This document shows positions 43,908 through 53,400 of a stretch of 64,000 bases of DNA, in pieces (position 1 is the stretch's first letter; the number at the start of each line of letters is the position of its first letter). The position numbers and the translations under genes were made by a program. The notes beneath the pieces were generated by a model, which worked only from the letters and a program-made list of their open reading frames with translations, was not told where the DNA came from and searched no databases. Source of the stretch: DYMC01 sp035406705 (lineage in GTDB: Bacteria; Verrucomicrobiota; Lentisphaeria; Victivallales; GWF2-50-93); assembly GCA_964426675.1 (NCBI GenBank), contig CAYRRM010000006.1:1-64000 (forward strand), in the 5' to 3' direction.

Positions 43908-46900
43908 TTAAAATGGCTGCCAGGGATAACCCTTCATATCATCTATCTTAAGATCATATTCTCCAACACTTGAGAAACTTATCCTTATGAACAAATCAAG
44001 GTCAGGACCATAAACAGGCAGATTAGAAAATGCAAGGACACCATTTTCCTGGCCGTCATTTGTAAGGTCAAGATAAATATCACAATACCTTCCAAGATGA
44101 TGCCTATGCACAAGTATCCTGAACCACTGGTTATCAGGAATTTGATTTCCTGTGAATACAATCCAATCTTTACGATTTGCATCATAGGCGCATAAATATC
44201 CATTTTCATTTACTGCAAAATACGCGCCTGAAATTACCAGTGCTTGATCTGGATTTGTAGGCAATTTAGCTCTTGCTAACTTGTAAGATATCGCAATCCA
44301 GTGTTCTGGAAGCATATTTCTGGTAATAAACATAATTGCCCTGGATTCAGGAGTTCTACCTCTAAAATTGATATAAGCATTATCGCCAGGAGTATAAGAG
44401 TCGCCTGTTTCGGTGTATATATCTCCTGAATACGTAGCGTCAACTCCCCAGATAGACGCTGAAACAGGTTGATCGGGAGGGTATCTACTCGGGTTCTCAA
44501 AGTTTTCATCATACATATCGACCCATAAAATTCCATCGTAAACAGTTGGATTCATTCCAATGGCAGGTTCATCTCCATCTTTCACGCCGTCTCCATCGGT
44601 ATCAGCCAAATTTGGATCAGTTGAATATGTATTTATCTCATCGTAATCACTCAAATAATCCATATCACTATCCGGATGATCAGGATTTGTCCCGGCACTT
44701 ATCTCCTCTGCATTTGAAAGTCCATCGCCATCATTATCGTTCGGATTAAATTCATAAGCCCCAACATCAACTGCTCCACCCAACGGTCTTGCGATTTTCG
44801 CAAGATCTGCATATACAAATGTCTGAACACCTGCGTTAATTGCTGCTGTTCCCGGAGCTGGGCGATAAATTCCGTTCCCTGAATCTATATATGTCTCAGG
44901 GCTATCATAACTGTTTACTGCCTCGGGGAATCCGCCTTCGATATTGGAATTATAAACAGATACCACACCACTTGAGTTATTTGCAATTTCAGAGCCTGAA
45001 TTTTCCCTTATAATATCATTATAAATATTTGAATTGCCTGTTCCAGAAAGAACTATTCCACCTGACGCATTTGACGTTATTGTATTGTGATAAAGATAAG
45101 CAGGAGCGCCCTTTATTTCAGCAGCATAAGCACAAGTATTACTGTAAAATAAACTATTCAGAAGGTAAAGTTCTGTTGTACTTTGAATGCCAGTCGGAGC
45201 TATAAGGGATTTTGTAACGGTATTATTTCCAGTAAAAATAAGGTTCTCCATATAGATTTTGCCATTAGCATTAGCTACACTGTAAGAGATAACTGGTTGG
45301 TCCTCTCTGAAATTTTGAAAACTTAGATTGGATATTGCGAATTTCGCAGACATTACATTCAAGCACTGTCCTGTATTTGAACTTGAACCAGATGGATAAG
45401 GACCAGAGATAATCGTTTTTATAGGATTTTCTCCTATTATAATTAAGTCCTTATTAAGTGTATAGTTTGTTAGCTTATATATACCTTCTTTTACAATTAT
45501 TTGAGTTCCTGGTGGCGCGGCATTAATCGCATCTTCTAAATATTTGTAAGGTTTTGTTTCACTTCCATCTCCGAGGTATGAGGCGTTGCAATCAACATAT
45601 ATTTTAACTGGAGATGTATTAAGAGTGGGATCAGTATCATAAATATACTCAAGTAAATTATTAAGGCTATCTGAATCTGTATCGCTAGAAGCATTTTGAT
45701 TTAAGTTACTGTAATATCGATATTCCCAGTAATCGGGCAATTCATCATTATCCTGATCGCTTAAGAACCAATTGATATTATTTCCACTATCTATTGAATT
45801 TGAAGGATAAATTGTAGTCTGGTAAATATTGACAGAATCCATAACATCGAGATAATTGCATGCCCATCCTGAACCGGATGGATTTATAATCCAATGAGAT
45901 CCTGGAGAAGAACTGCGCAAACGAATTAGATTTCCAGAACTCCCCTGTAAATTAAGCCCGCCAACGGCAGTAATATTGTAAGTTTCTCCTGCAGCAAAAG
46001 TTACAATTGAATTTGGTGTAGTATTTGTAAAATATGAACATGTAAACCCGGTTACAAATCTTATCCCTGCAGCAGAAGAATTAGATATTACAATTTTGTA
46101 AAAGTCAGAAGGTCCTGGATTAATCATCTGAATAGCACTTCCATTGAATGTGACAGTTCCTGAGCCATGGGTAAACGTTCCATTATTTGAGAAATCCCCA
46201 CCAATTATGATATTCCCTGAACTTGCAGTACAAGACTTTGTTGATGCAATAATGAAATCGTCAATAACATTTACATCATTGGTAATAGAATTTGTAATAT
46301 TTCCATTGATATTTAACTGATAGAATGTCGTTGATGATGATGTGCCACTTATTGTTCCTGAATTGCTGGAAAAATTAAATATTCCCCCACTTGAACCGAG
46401 CATTGAACCGTTATTGATAAAATCTTTACTGATATTCACAATAGTCCCAGTATTTGAACAAAGCCATTGTCCATTAAGGTCAATAGAGAATGTTTCAATA
46501 TTAAAAGTAGCTGCGCCTGAAATATTAAGTAATCCTCCTATTTCTATATCAATAGCTCTTGCTTGTATAACAGAGGTAGAAGAAACATTAAACTGTCCTC
46601 CATTAATTACCCTGATAGTTGCTGATGGACAGTTGATATTTCCTGCAGAATTATTATATCTACCTGTTGTATCTATCAATAGAACTCCGGAATTTACGTT
46701 TAATGTTGCTCCGATATTATTATGTGTAACATTTCCATAGACTGTCATATCATTAACAACCGTAAGATCTGTTCCAGGTGTTCCAAGAGTAAAGGTTCTC
46801 CCTTGTTGAACAATAACACTCATTGCCCTTGCGCCGGCAACATTAAGAGAGCAGTCTCTTGCGGCTGATGTAGCAATAACTGCATCTTTCGTTTCATCAG

Positions 46901-49301
46901 GAACTCCATTTGTCCAATTAGATGCATTATCCCAATCTGTATTTACCGCACCTGTCCATTGGGTCATTGTTGGGGAAACCAGTGTAATTTGCGGGTAATA
47001 TTGATATGCTGCGAGTCTGCGCTGATAATTTCCCGATGAGTCAGTTATTACGGCCCTAAAATAATACGGCGTAATCAGATTTGCATTAGATGTAGATACT
47101 ATTGCAAAATCCCATTCTCCATATTGGCCAGTTGTCATTGTAAGATTAGGTTGAGAAGGACGACTTTCCACAAAATGCTGACGAATATTTGTATTCGTAA
47201 GGAGAGCATTAGCCACTTGTGCCTTGTCAGTGCCCATTCCGTTTGCCCAATCCCAATCTTCAGATGGAGCAAGCATACGCCATTCGCCATTTTCTCCTCT
47301 TCGATATTGTAATGTTACATATGCATTTCCCCAATCTTCATATTGATTGTTCTGAATTTGCACTCTCAATCGTGTAATAGTACCTATGTTTCTATTAGTC
47401 ACAGGAGTATTTTCTATGGCTAATGGCGAAGGATTTTCGGCACTGTCATTGTTATACCAGCGATAACGACTTTGAGCCTGTGAACGATAAACAATAAAAT
47501 CATCAAACCACATCGGCGTAGAACCACTGCTATTGTCCCATGTCCATGAACCTGTATCAAAATCTGAAAAATCAGTTAATCCTGATGCTGTGGTAAGTAG
47601 AACATCATCAAGATAAAGCTCTGTAGCAGTATCTGTATGAACCCATTTTACTTTATGCCAACCTAATGTTCTGTCAATAAATGATACCGTGTAATTGACA
47701 CTCCCTATATATACGCAATAAACATATTTCGTAGTACTTCGGTTTGTATCAATTTTGACACCCAATCCCTGATTTCCCGCTGCATTATCAGCAAAGAGCC
47801 ATTGAACCTTTCCATTCTGCATATCATCATAAAACCAGGCCTCTGCAGTACAATTTGTCTGAGGTCCCCAGCCGGGATAATTCCATGCACCAACCCCCTC
47901 TCCTGCCCCGCCACCACGAGAATACATAGACTTCGAACCTCCTGGTGTATGATTTTGGGTATTTGCTACAACTGATGGTTCACTGAGCCAACCACTTCCA
48001 GCTCCGCCTATCGACCAATTTGAAGATGTTTTGTCGGGTGGTTGGGATGCAAGCGTGCTTGTTTCAAAATTATCATAGAAGATTATCTCACCAGGCAAAT
48101 CGGGATCATACCAGTTAGTGTTATCACCATTATTTTTAAATCCAACAGGATTAACTGGTAAAAATGCTGTTCCTGAAGCTTTTGAGCCCTGCACTGCCAC
48201 ATAACGACAATCGTGACTACCATTCAGAACCAGATTCCAGGTGGTACCAACACCACCCGATGATGAAAGATTTACCCTTGTTGCAAAAGCAGAACCATCA
48301 ATGCGAAATTTACGAGTAATAGTTTGTGTTGAATCTGTAGCAAAAATAATATTTTTTGAAGCTGTTGTGCAGGTAAAATCATAAAATGTATTATCACCCT
48401 GAATTGTAGAAGTTAATGCTGAATTGTTAAATATAACATTTGAATATCCCGCATCAAATGTGCCAGAATTTTTCCAATCACCACTCACAGTTATATTAGT
48501 GGCAGTTACAACTATTGAGCCTTCATTGACAACATTTCCCAATACATTCAGGTTAGCAGAAGTAACAGAAAGCGTTGCACCTGGCAAAACATTTAATGTC
48601 CCGGATACAGTTATGTCTGCAGAAATAATCTTTTTCCCCCCTCCCCCTATAATCAAGTTGTAAAAATTGTATGGGAATGAAGTAACTGCCTGATCTGAAG
48701 CCCCATTAAATATTACTGTCCCTGTTCCCGGAGTGAAGGTCCCCTGAGTCCCACTCAGAAAAGTCCCCCCTGCGTATAATGTGCCAGCCCCAGAAAAAAT
48801 AATCCTCGATCCTGTTCCAGCAGAAGTAATGTCTCCTGTAATCGTAACTGTCCCGGTTGAAATTGAAATTTGCGTTCTATTAGTTCCAACTCCATCTAAG
48901 GTTAATGATTTTGCATAAAATGTTCCCGCTCCAACATTTATTTGCTTTGTTCTATTGTTAGTTGGTAAACCAATCCTTACATTTCCGGTCCCACTGACAG
49001 CTCCAACTCTTAAAGCAGATGTTGCGTCCTGTAATTGTATGGTACTATTTCTATTACCGCCATTGAAAGTAATTTGATCGCATTCAGCAGTATAACCTGA
49101 TGGAACAGTAATTGTAAAATTAGAATTTGGGATTGTCACAGTATCCCCATTTGTAGGGATTCCCGCTGGCGTCCATGTATTTGCAACGTTCCAATTTCCA
49201 GTTCTAGCTGCCGTATAACTTGCCCCACATAGAATATTTGCAAAAAACAGGAGGAAAACCAGGATAAAATACTTTTGAACCCTCTGACAGAGTAACTTCA
49301 T
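43908..49301 (-). CDS. Giant secreted mosaic protein (LamG, beta-helix, TSP3-like repeats)
   Basis: 1797 residues with a signal peptide (about 1-26). Order: a G-N-W-x3-x-T-W (NWNVANTWTPAGIPTNGD) beta-roll region repeated near residue 785 (DWDNASNWTNGVPDETKD); a LamG/concanavalin-like domain about 405-610; many short beta repeats alternating GNVTHNN- and SGTGNV-like strands; Ca-binding thrombospondin-3-like segments (DQDNDELPDYWEY near 1178; NDNDGDGLSNAEE, SDMDYLSDYDE and ADTDGDGVKDGDE near 1520-1570); a right-handed beta-helix about 1235-1480 (YKYLEDAINAAPPGTQIIVK); and a C-terminal concanavalin-like domain. Probably a surface adhesin or polysaccharide-binding protein; no sorting signal recognised. 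Confidence 0.75.
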   Translation of the reverse strand: MKLLCQRVQKYFILVFLLFFANILCGASYTAARTGNWNVANTWTPAGIPTNGDTVTIPNSNFTITVPSGYTAECDQITFNGGNRNSTIQLQDATSALRVGAVSGTGNVRIGLPTNNRTKQINVGAGTFYAKSLTLDGVGTNRTQISISTGTVTITGDITSAGTGSRIIFSGAGTLYAGGTFLSGTQGTFTPGTGTVIFNGASDQAVTSFPYNFYNLIIGGGGKKIISADITVSGTLNVLPGATLSVTSANLNVLGNVVNEGSIVVTATNITVSGDWKNSGTFDAGYSNVIFNNSALTSTIQGDNTFYDFTCTTASKNIIFATDSTQTITRKFRIDGSAFATRVNLSSSGGVGTTWNLVLNGSHDCRYVAVQGSKASGTAFLPVNPVGFKNNGDNTNWYDPDLPGEIIFYDNFETSTLASQPPDKTSSNWSIGGAGSGWLSEPSVVANTQNHTPGGSKSMYSRGGGAGEGVGAWNYPGWGPQTNCTAEAWFYDDMQNGKVQWLFADNAAGNQGLGVKIDTNRSTTKYVYCVYIGSVNYTVSFIDRTLGWHKVKWVHTDTATELYLDDVLLTTASGLTDFSDFDTGSWTWDNSSGSTPMWFDDFIVYRSQAQSRYRWYNNDSAENPSPLAIENTPVTNRNIGTITRLRVQIQNNQYEDWGNAYVTLQYRRGENGEWRMLAPSEDWDWANGMGTDKAQVANALLTNTNIRQHFVESRPSQPNLTMTTGQYGEWDFAIVSTSNANLITPYYFRAVITDSSGNYQRRLAAYQYYPQITLVSPTMTQWTGAVNTDWDNASNWTNGVPDETKDAVIATSAARDCSLNVAGARAMSVIVQQGRTFTLGTPGTDLTVVNDMTVYGNVTHNNIGATLNVNSGVLLIDTTGRYNNSAGNINCPSATIRVINGGQFNVSSTSVIQARAIDIEIGGLLNISGAATFNIETFSIDLNGQWLCSNTGTIVNISKDFINNGSMLGSSGGIFNFSSNSGTISGTSSSTTFYQLNINGNITNSITNDVNVIDDFIIASTKSCTASSGNIIIGGDFSNNGTFTHGSGTVTFNGSAIQMINPGPSDFYKIVISNSSAAGIRFVTGFTCSYFTNTTPNSIVTFAAGETYNITAVGGLNLQGSSGNLIRLRSSSPGSHWIINPSGSGWACNYLDVMDSVNIYQTTIYPSNSIDSGNNINWFLSDQDNDELPDYWEYRYYSNLNQNASSDTDSDSLNNLLEYIYDTDPTLNTSPVKIYVDCNASYLGDGSETKPYKYLEDAINAAPPGTQIIVKEGIYKLTNYTLNKDLIIIGENPIKTIISGPYPSGSSSNTGQCLNVMSAKFAISNLSFQNFREDQPVISYSVANANGKIYMENLIFTGNNTVTKSLIAPTGIQSTTELYLLNSLFYSNTCAYAAEIKGAPAYLYHNTITSNASGGIVLSGTGNSNIYNDIIRENSGSEIANNSSGVVSVYNSNIEGGFPEAVNSYDSPETYIDSGNGIYRPAPGTAAINAGVQTFVYADLAKIARPLGGAVDVGAYEFNPNDNDGDGLSNAEEISAGTNPDHPDSDMDYLSDYDEINTYSTDPNLADTDGDGVKDGDEPAIGMNPTVYDGILWVDMYDENFENPSRYPPDQPVSASIWGVDATYSGDIYTETGDSYTPGDNAYINFRGRTPESRAIMFITRNMLPEHWIAISYKLARAKLPTNPDQALVISGAYFAVNENGYLCAYDANRKDWIVFTGNQIPDNQWFRILVHRHHLGRYCDIYLDLTNDGQENGVLAFSNLPVYGPDLDLFIRISFSSVGEYDLKIDDMKGYPWQPF
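44789..44803. repeat. Dispersed palindrome, copy 10
   Basis: TTGCGATTTTCGCAA. Minus-strand reading Leu-Ala-Lys-Ile-Ala in the giant secreted protein. Confidence 0.85.
45335..45349. repeat. Dispersed palindrome, copy 11
   Basis: TTGCGAATTTCGCAG, one outer mismatch. Minus-strand reading Ser-Ala-Lys-Phe-Ala in the giant secreted protein, 546 bp from copy 10. Confidence 0.85.
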
Positions 49302-49414
49302 AGCTTTTCTTCTTTTTTAAAATAATATAAACAAAACTCAAAAAAAGTCAAGAATAATTCTCAAAAAAAATGAAAATTAATCCCTCTGATTTTTTTATAA
49401 AATAATCCATAATA

Positions 49415-49621
49415 TCATGTTCCGGATTTATCCTCATTCAATTGAACTGCATATTTCACAAAGCCAATATCCCCAGCGAAGTACCAGGACAGTGTAGTAA
49501 TAACTACTGCAATTTGAAGATAACAAAACTGGAAGACAATGACTTCACATCCTAGACTGTCCGAACACAAAATGCGAGTTGAATAATAACCGTCGAAAGT
49601 ATTGTCCCCAATCTTCTCTTT
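49415..49621 (-). pseudogene. Remnant of an unrecognised coding element, copy A
   Basis: Within the 379-bp gap upstream of the giant protein, the minus strand has an open frame of 68 codons without a start, including SLGCEVIVFQFCYLQIAVV and SWYFAGDIGFVKYAVQLNE. The upstream part continues in another frame (TTRIQVVVRKKRRLGTILST), as in a frameshifted gene. A related, more damaged sequence lies at 60773-60900. I do not recognise the family. Confidence 0.45.
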
Positions 49622-49680
49622 TTACGAACAACTACTTGAATTCTTGTGGTAATCTTAAAATAGAAATAAAATATCCTAAT

Positions 49681-50481
49681 TTATTCTACCCAATGTCTTG
49701 ATCCATCAGTGAATTTCAAAACTACATTCCTATAAAGCAGATTGCCCATACGTATATTATCCACATGAGTATCTGAAAATAAAACATTTGTAACTTTGTT
49801 TCCAGTATGCCGCCATCTGATCCACCCCCAATGAGTCCATGTTGCATTATCATTTATATCAATATTGTGTTTTTCCCAATCTCCTGGTGCTGGTGTATCA
49901 GCTTGAGAAATACCTATATTAGGATGATCTGGATTGTCATATTGATACCAACCCAGATTAGCTCCCTGCGTAAGATATGAATAAGCGTGCCCCATAGTAA
50001 CTTGACATGATTCCGCAATCAAAAGTATATCGGAAGGCCTATGAATTTTATTTGCCATATAAGGTAATGGCCTAAATGCTTGTGTATTTGTATTTGGCAT
50101 TATTCTCGTATGCCCTGCATAACATAAGGGATTTTTTTTATCAGTTGATAATACCCCCTTTGGACATTTAAATAAAGGAGAACGATCATTAAATCCATAT
50201 CTATCTCCTTCTTTTGGATTCAAGTAGACATTCAATAGCAAACTGTAGTCTGTAGATATTGTCTGAGCTGGTGGATAATACCCATAATCATTTCCGTAAA
50301 GGGAAACCCCCAATCCAATTTGTTTCAAATTATTCTTACAATATAATGAATAACCTTGCTCTCGTGCCTTATGCACAGAATATAAGATCATACCCGCTAT
50401 TATCGCGATGATGGCAATTGTAACCAGGAGTTCTATTAACGTAAAAGCTTTCTTGCACATTATTACTTTTTCTCTTTTCAT
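49681..50481 (-). CDS. Type II secretion-like pseudopilin
   Basis: 266 residues. Prepilin signal KKAFTLIELLVTIAIIAIIAGM starts at about residue 8 from the chosen ATG. The C-terminal motif is altered: H-TGNKVTNVLFS-DTHVD in place of H-x9-DG. The frame extends back to 50559, but GGGAG lies ten bases before the ATG at 50481. It sits upstream of, and co-directional with, the giant mosaic protein, again pairing a pseudopilin with a large secreted protein. Confidence 0.8.
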   Translation of the reverse strand: MKREKVIMCKKAFTLIELLVTIAIIAIIAGMILYSVHKAREQGYSLYCKNNLKQIGLGVSLYGNDYGYYPPAQTISTDYSLLLNVYLNPKEGDRYGFNDRSPLFKCPKGVLSTDKKNPLCYAGHTRIMPNTNTQAFRPLPYMANKIHRPSDILLIAESCQVTMGHAYSYLTQGANLGWYQYDNPDHPNIGISQADTPAPGDWEKHNIDINDNATWTHWGWIRWRHTGNKVTNVLFSDTHVDNIRMGNLLYRNVVLKFTDGSRHWVE

Positions 50482-50656
50482 AGTTTTTTTTCTCCCTATT
50501 TGTTTATTTCTATTTCCATGTTCATGTCTTAAGATAACTAAAAAGAAAAGATTTGTCAAATTAGCATTTACAAAAAACTAAACAATTTTTTTCTTGATAA
50601 AAAATCTTATAAATAGTATATTATTATTTTTGTTAAAATTGTAAGTTTTGTTAATC

Positions 50657-52117
50657 ATGAAAAATTATCAATGCACGCACTGCAGGAACTTCTTTCAAGC
50701 TGAATCGGGCGATCATGACAAGACATTACCCTGCCCTCATTGCGGAGAACTCCTTGTTATTCCGTCAACCGTATTACCGCCTGGAACAACTTTAGGAGGA
50801 TTCAAAATTGTTTCCATAATAGGTGAAGGTGGAATGGGGAATATTTATCTCGCCGAACAAATATCGATGGGAAGAAAAGTAGCTCTAAAAGTGCTTTCTA
50901 AAGAATACTCCTCTGACAAAGATATCATAAATCAATTTAGAAAGGAAGTTCAGCTCTCTGGTAGATTGAATCATCCTTATATCGTCCGCGCCATTGATGC
51001 CGGCGAAGAAGCTGACTATTATTACATGGCAATTACCTACGTTGAAGGAGAAGACTATGAAAAAATCCTATCTCGAGAGAAAAAAATACCAGAACAAGAA
51101 GCCTTAAATATAATAATTAAAATAGCTGATATTCTATCGTATGCGTGGGAAAAACACAATCTCATTCATCGAGATGTAAAACCCGGAAATATCATGCGTA
51201 ATAAAAAAGGTGAAATTTTCCTTATGGACCTTGGAATAGCCCAAAGTTTTGATCTGCGTAAAAAACAATCTCAAGATGAACATATTCTGGGCTCCCCATT
51301 TTACATGAGTCCCGAACAAGCACAAGGTTTTCACCTTGATTGGCGAACTGATCTATATTCTCTCGGAGCTACTTTATACCACATGGCAACAGGTTTCCCC
51401 CCATATGACGCGGAAAAAGTCGAAACAATTGTTGAAATGCATATTAGTGCTCCCTTTCCCGACCCTAACAAACTCAATCCACCGGCAAATTTATCTACTT
51501 CTACCATAAAATTACTTAAAAAGATGCTGGAAAAGAAACCCGAAGACCGTTTTGAATCATGGCAGGATTTCATATCAAGTGCAAAGAAAGTCGCAGCTGA
51601 ATTAAGTGGCGCACCAGCCAAAAGAAGCCTCAAGAAAATTCAAGGTAAACCAATTTCCCAATCATTACCTCAATCTACTCCACTTTCACTGATACATATA
51701 ATAGTATTCTTAATATCTCTGGTCGCATTTTCTTTCGTCGCATACAAATTTTTTCAGATGAACAAAAATAGCAGAGCCTTAAAAGCCCTCAGAAAGGCTG
51801 AAAATTATCTGGCAAAATCCTCTAATGATTATGAAGGAGCCCTACCTCTCTTCGAAGAGGCAGCAGCCTTGTCCAGAAATACTCCACACTTCGATACTGC
51901 ATTGCGTCGCTTTAAAGAGGTAAAATCCGCCGTTGAGTCAAAAGAAGAAAGAATTAAGTATTTCGATAAGAAATTTTTTGAAGCTCAACAAAAAATAGCG
52001 GAAAAATCCTACCAACAAGCTATAGAAATCCTGGAAGGAATAAAAGACATAGACGACCCGGCGAGAAGTAAAAATGCAAATGATATTATATCTCAACTAA
52101 AAAAAAGGATAAAATAA
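50657..52117 (+). CDS. Zinc-ribbon serine/threonine protein kinase, membrane-anchored
   Basis: 486 residues from the ATG (an in-frame TTG lies three codons upstream). An N-terminal zinc ribbon has C6, C9, C26, C29. The kinase domain (about 49-310) has the glycine loop IGEGGMGNIYLAEQ, ATP lysine K78, catalytic HRDVKPGN (D173), MDLG (D194) in place of DFG, and SPFYMSPEQ. A transmembrane helix spans about 344-366, and the C-terminal region is helical, TPR- or coiled-coil-like. Hanks-type kinases of this build are numerous in PVC bacteria. Targets unknown. Confidence 0.9.
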   Translation: MKNYQCTHCRNFFQAESGDHDKTLPCPHCGELLVIPSTVLPPGTTLGGFKIVSIIGEGGMGNIYLAEQISMGRKVALKVLSKEYSSDKDIINQFRKEVQLSGRLNHPYIVRAIDAGEEADYYYMAITYVEGEDYEKILSREKKIPEQEALNIIIKIADILSYAWEKHNLIHRDVKPGNIMRNKKGEIFLMDLGIAQSFDLRKKQSQDEHILGSPFYMSPEQAQGFHLDWRTDLYSLGATLYHMATGFPPYDAEKVETIVEMHISAPFPDPNKLNPPANLSTSTIKLLKKMLEKKPEDRFESWQDFISSAKKVAAELSGAPAKRSLKKIQGKPISQSLPQSTPLSLIHIIVFLISLVAFSFVAYKFFQMNKNSRALKALRKAENYLAKSSNDYEGALPLFEEAAALSRNTPHFDTALRRFKEVKSAVESKEERIKYFDKKFFEAQQKIAEKSYQQAIEILEGIKDIDDPARSKNANDIISQLKKRIK

Positions 52118-52123
52118 TAAGAA

Positions 52124-53398
52124 ATGGAAACATATTTATCGTGTATAAAATGTAAAAATAAATTCCCACCAAATGAAATTCGCTATAAATGTTCATGTGG
52201 AGCTCTCCTCGAAGCAAAAAGAGAACTAAAAAAGATTTCTGGCACAAAATTAATAGAAAAATGGGAAAGCAGATGGAAAGCAAAAAAAGGGATCTTCGCC
52301 TCCGGCGTATGGAGATATAAAGAATTAATATTAGACATCCCTGATGAATTTATCGTTACACGCGAAGAAGGAAATACCAGACTCTACCACGCAGGAAAGG
52401 CATCAAAATATGCCGGAATAGAAAATTTTCTCTTAAAACACGAAGGAGAAAATCCAACAGGAAGTTTTAAAGATAGAGGTATGACCTGCGGAATAAGCGC
52501 AGCAAAATTCTTAGGAGCAAAATCTGTTGCATGCGCAAGCACAGGAAATACAAGTGCGAGTATGGCATCCTACGCATCCGTAGCCGGAATGAATTCATTC
52601 ATCTTTATACCAGAAGGAAAAATTGCCTATGGAAAACTCTCTCAAGCATTAGCATATGGGGGCAAAACTCTTCAAATCGAAGGAAATTTCGATACTGCAA
52701 TGGAACTTGTACAGGATATCTGCAATAATTTCAATATATATTTGTTAAATTCAATAAACCCATTTAGAATAGAAGGACAAAAAGCAATTTGCTTTGAAAT
52801 ATTGCAACAACTTGATTGGAAAGTTCCAGATTGGTTTGTAATACCAGGAGGAAATCTTGGAAACAATAGCGCTCTCTCAAAAGCCCTTATGGAACTCTAT
52901 GAATTAAAAATTATAACAAAAATTCCAAGAATCGCAGTAATACAGGCAGAAGGCGCAAATCCACTCTATCGCTACTGGACTGAAGGAGGTAAATTCCGCC
53001 CACTGAAAAACCCGGAAACAATCGCAACCGCAATAAAAATCGGCAATCCAGTATCGTGGGAAAAATCATACAATGGAATCAAATGGAGTAATGGAACCGT
53101 TGAACAGGTCTCGGAACAGGAAATTATGGACGCAAAAGCTGTCGTTGACTCCGCAGGAATCGGTGCCGAACCAGCATCATGCTGTTCAGTCGCAGGCGCA
53201 AAAAAATTAAGGGAAAAAGGATTAATAAAAGAAAGTGATTTTGTTGTTGGCATACTGACGGGAAATCTCCTAAAAGACCCTGACGCTGTATTAGGGTATC
53301 ATACAAATAAATTACCGGGAATAGTTGCGAATTTCGCAAATATGCCAATTAAGATAAAAGCAAATCTGGAAAGTTTTAAAAAAATATTAACGACATAA
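52124..53398 (+). CDS. thrC: Threonine synthase
   Basis: 424 residues, PLP enzyme converting O-phosphohomoserine to threonine. An N-terminal zinc ribbon (CIKCKNKFPPNEIRYKCSCG) is followed by the PLP lysine in NPTGSFKDRGMTCGI, the phosphate-binding ACASTGNTSASMASYA, and PGGNLGNNSAL. The C-terminal ANFANM overlaps a dispersed palindrome. Six bases after the kinase stop, so probably co-transcribed; no other threonine gene is present. Confidence 0.92.
   Translation: METYLSCIKCKNKFPPNEIRYKCSCGALLEAKRELKKISGTKLIEKWESRWKAKKGIFASGVWRYKELILDIPDEFIVTREEGNTRLYHAGKASKYAGIENFLLKHEGENPTGSFKDRGMTCGISAAKFLGAKSVACASTGNTSASMASYASVAGMNSFIFIPEGKIAYGKLSQALAYGGKTLQIEGNFDTAMELVQDICNNFNIYLLNSINPFRIEGQKAICFEILQQLDWKVPDWFVIPGGNLGNNSALSKALMELYELKIITKIPRIAVIQAEGANPLYRYWTEGGKFRPLKNPETIATAIKIGNPVSWEKSYNGIKWSNGTVEQVSEQEIMDAKAVVDSAGIGAEPASCCSVAGAKKLREKGLIKESDFVVGILTGNLLKDPDAVLGYHTNKLPGIVANFANMPIKIKANLESFKKILTT
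53325..53339. repeat. Dispersed palindrome, copy 12
   Basis: TTGCGAATTTCGCAA, 7-bp arms. Plus-strand reading Val-Ala-Asn-Phe-Ala in thrC. Confidence 0.9.
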
Positions 53399-53400
53399 TC

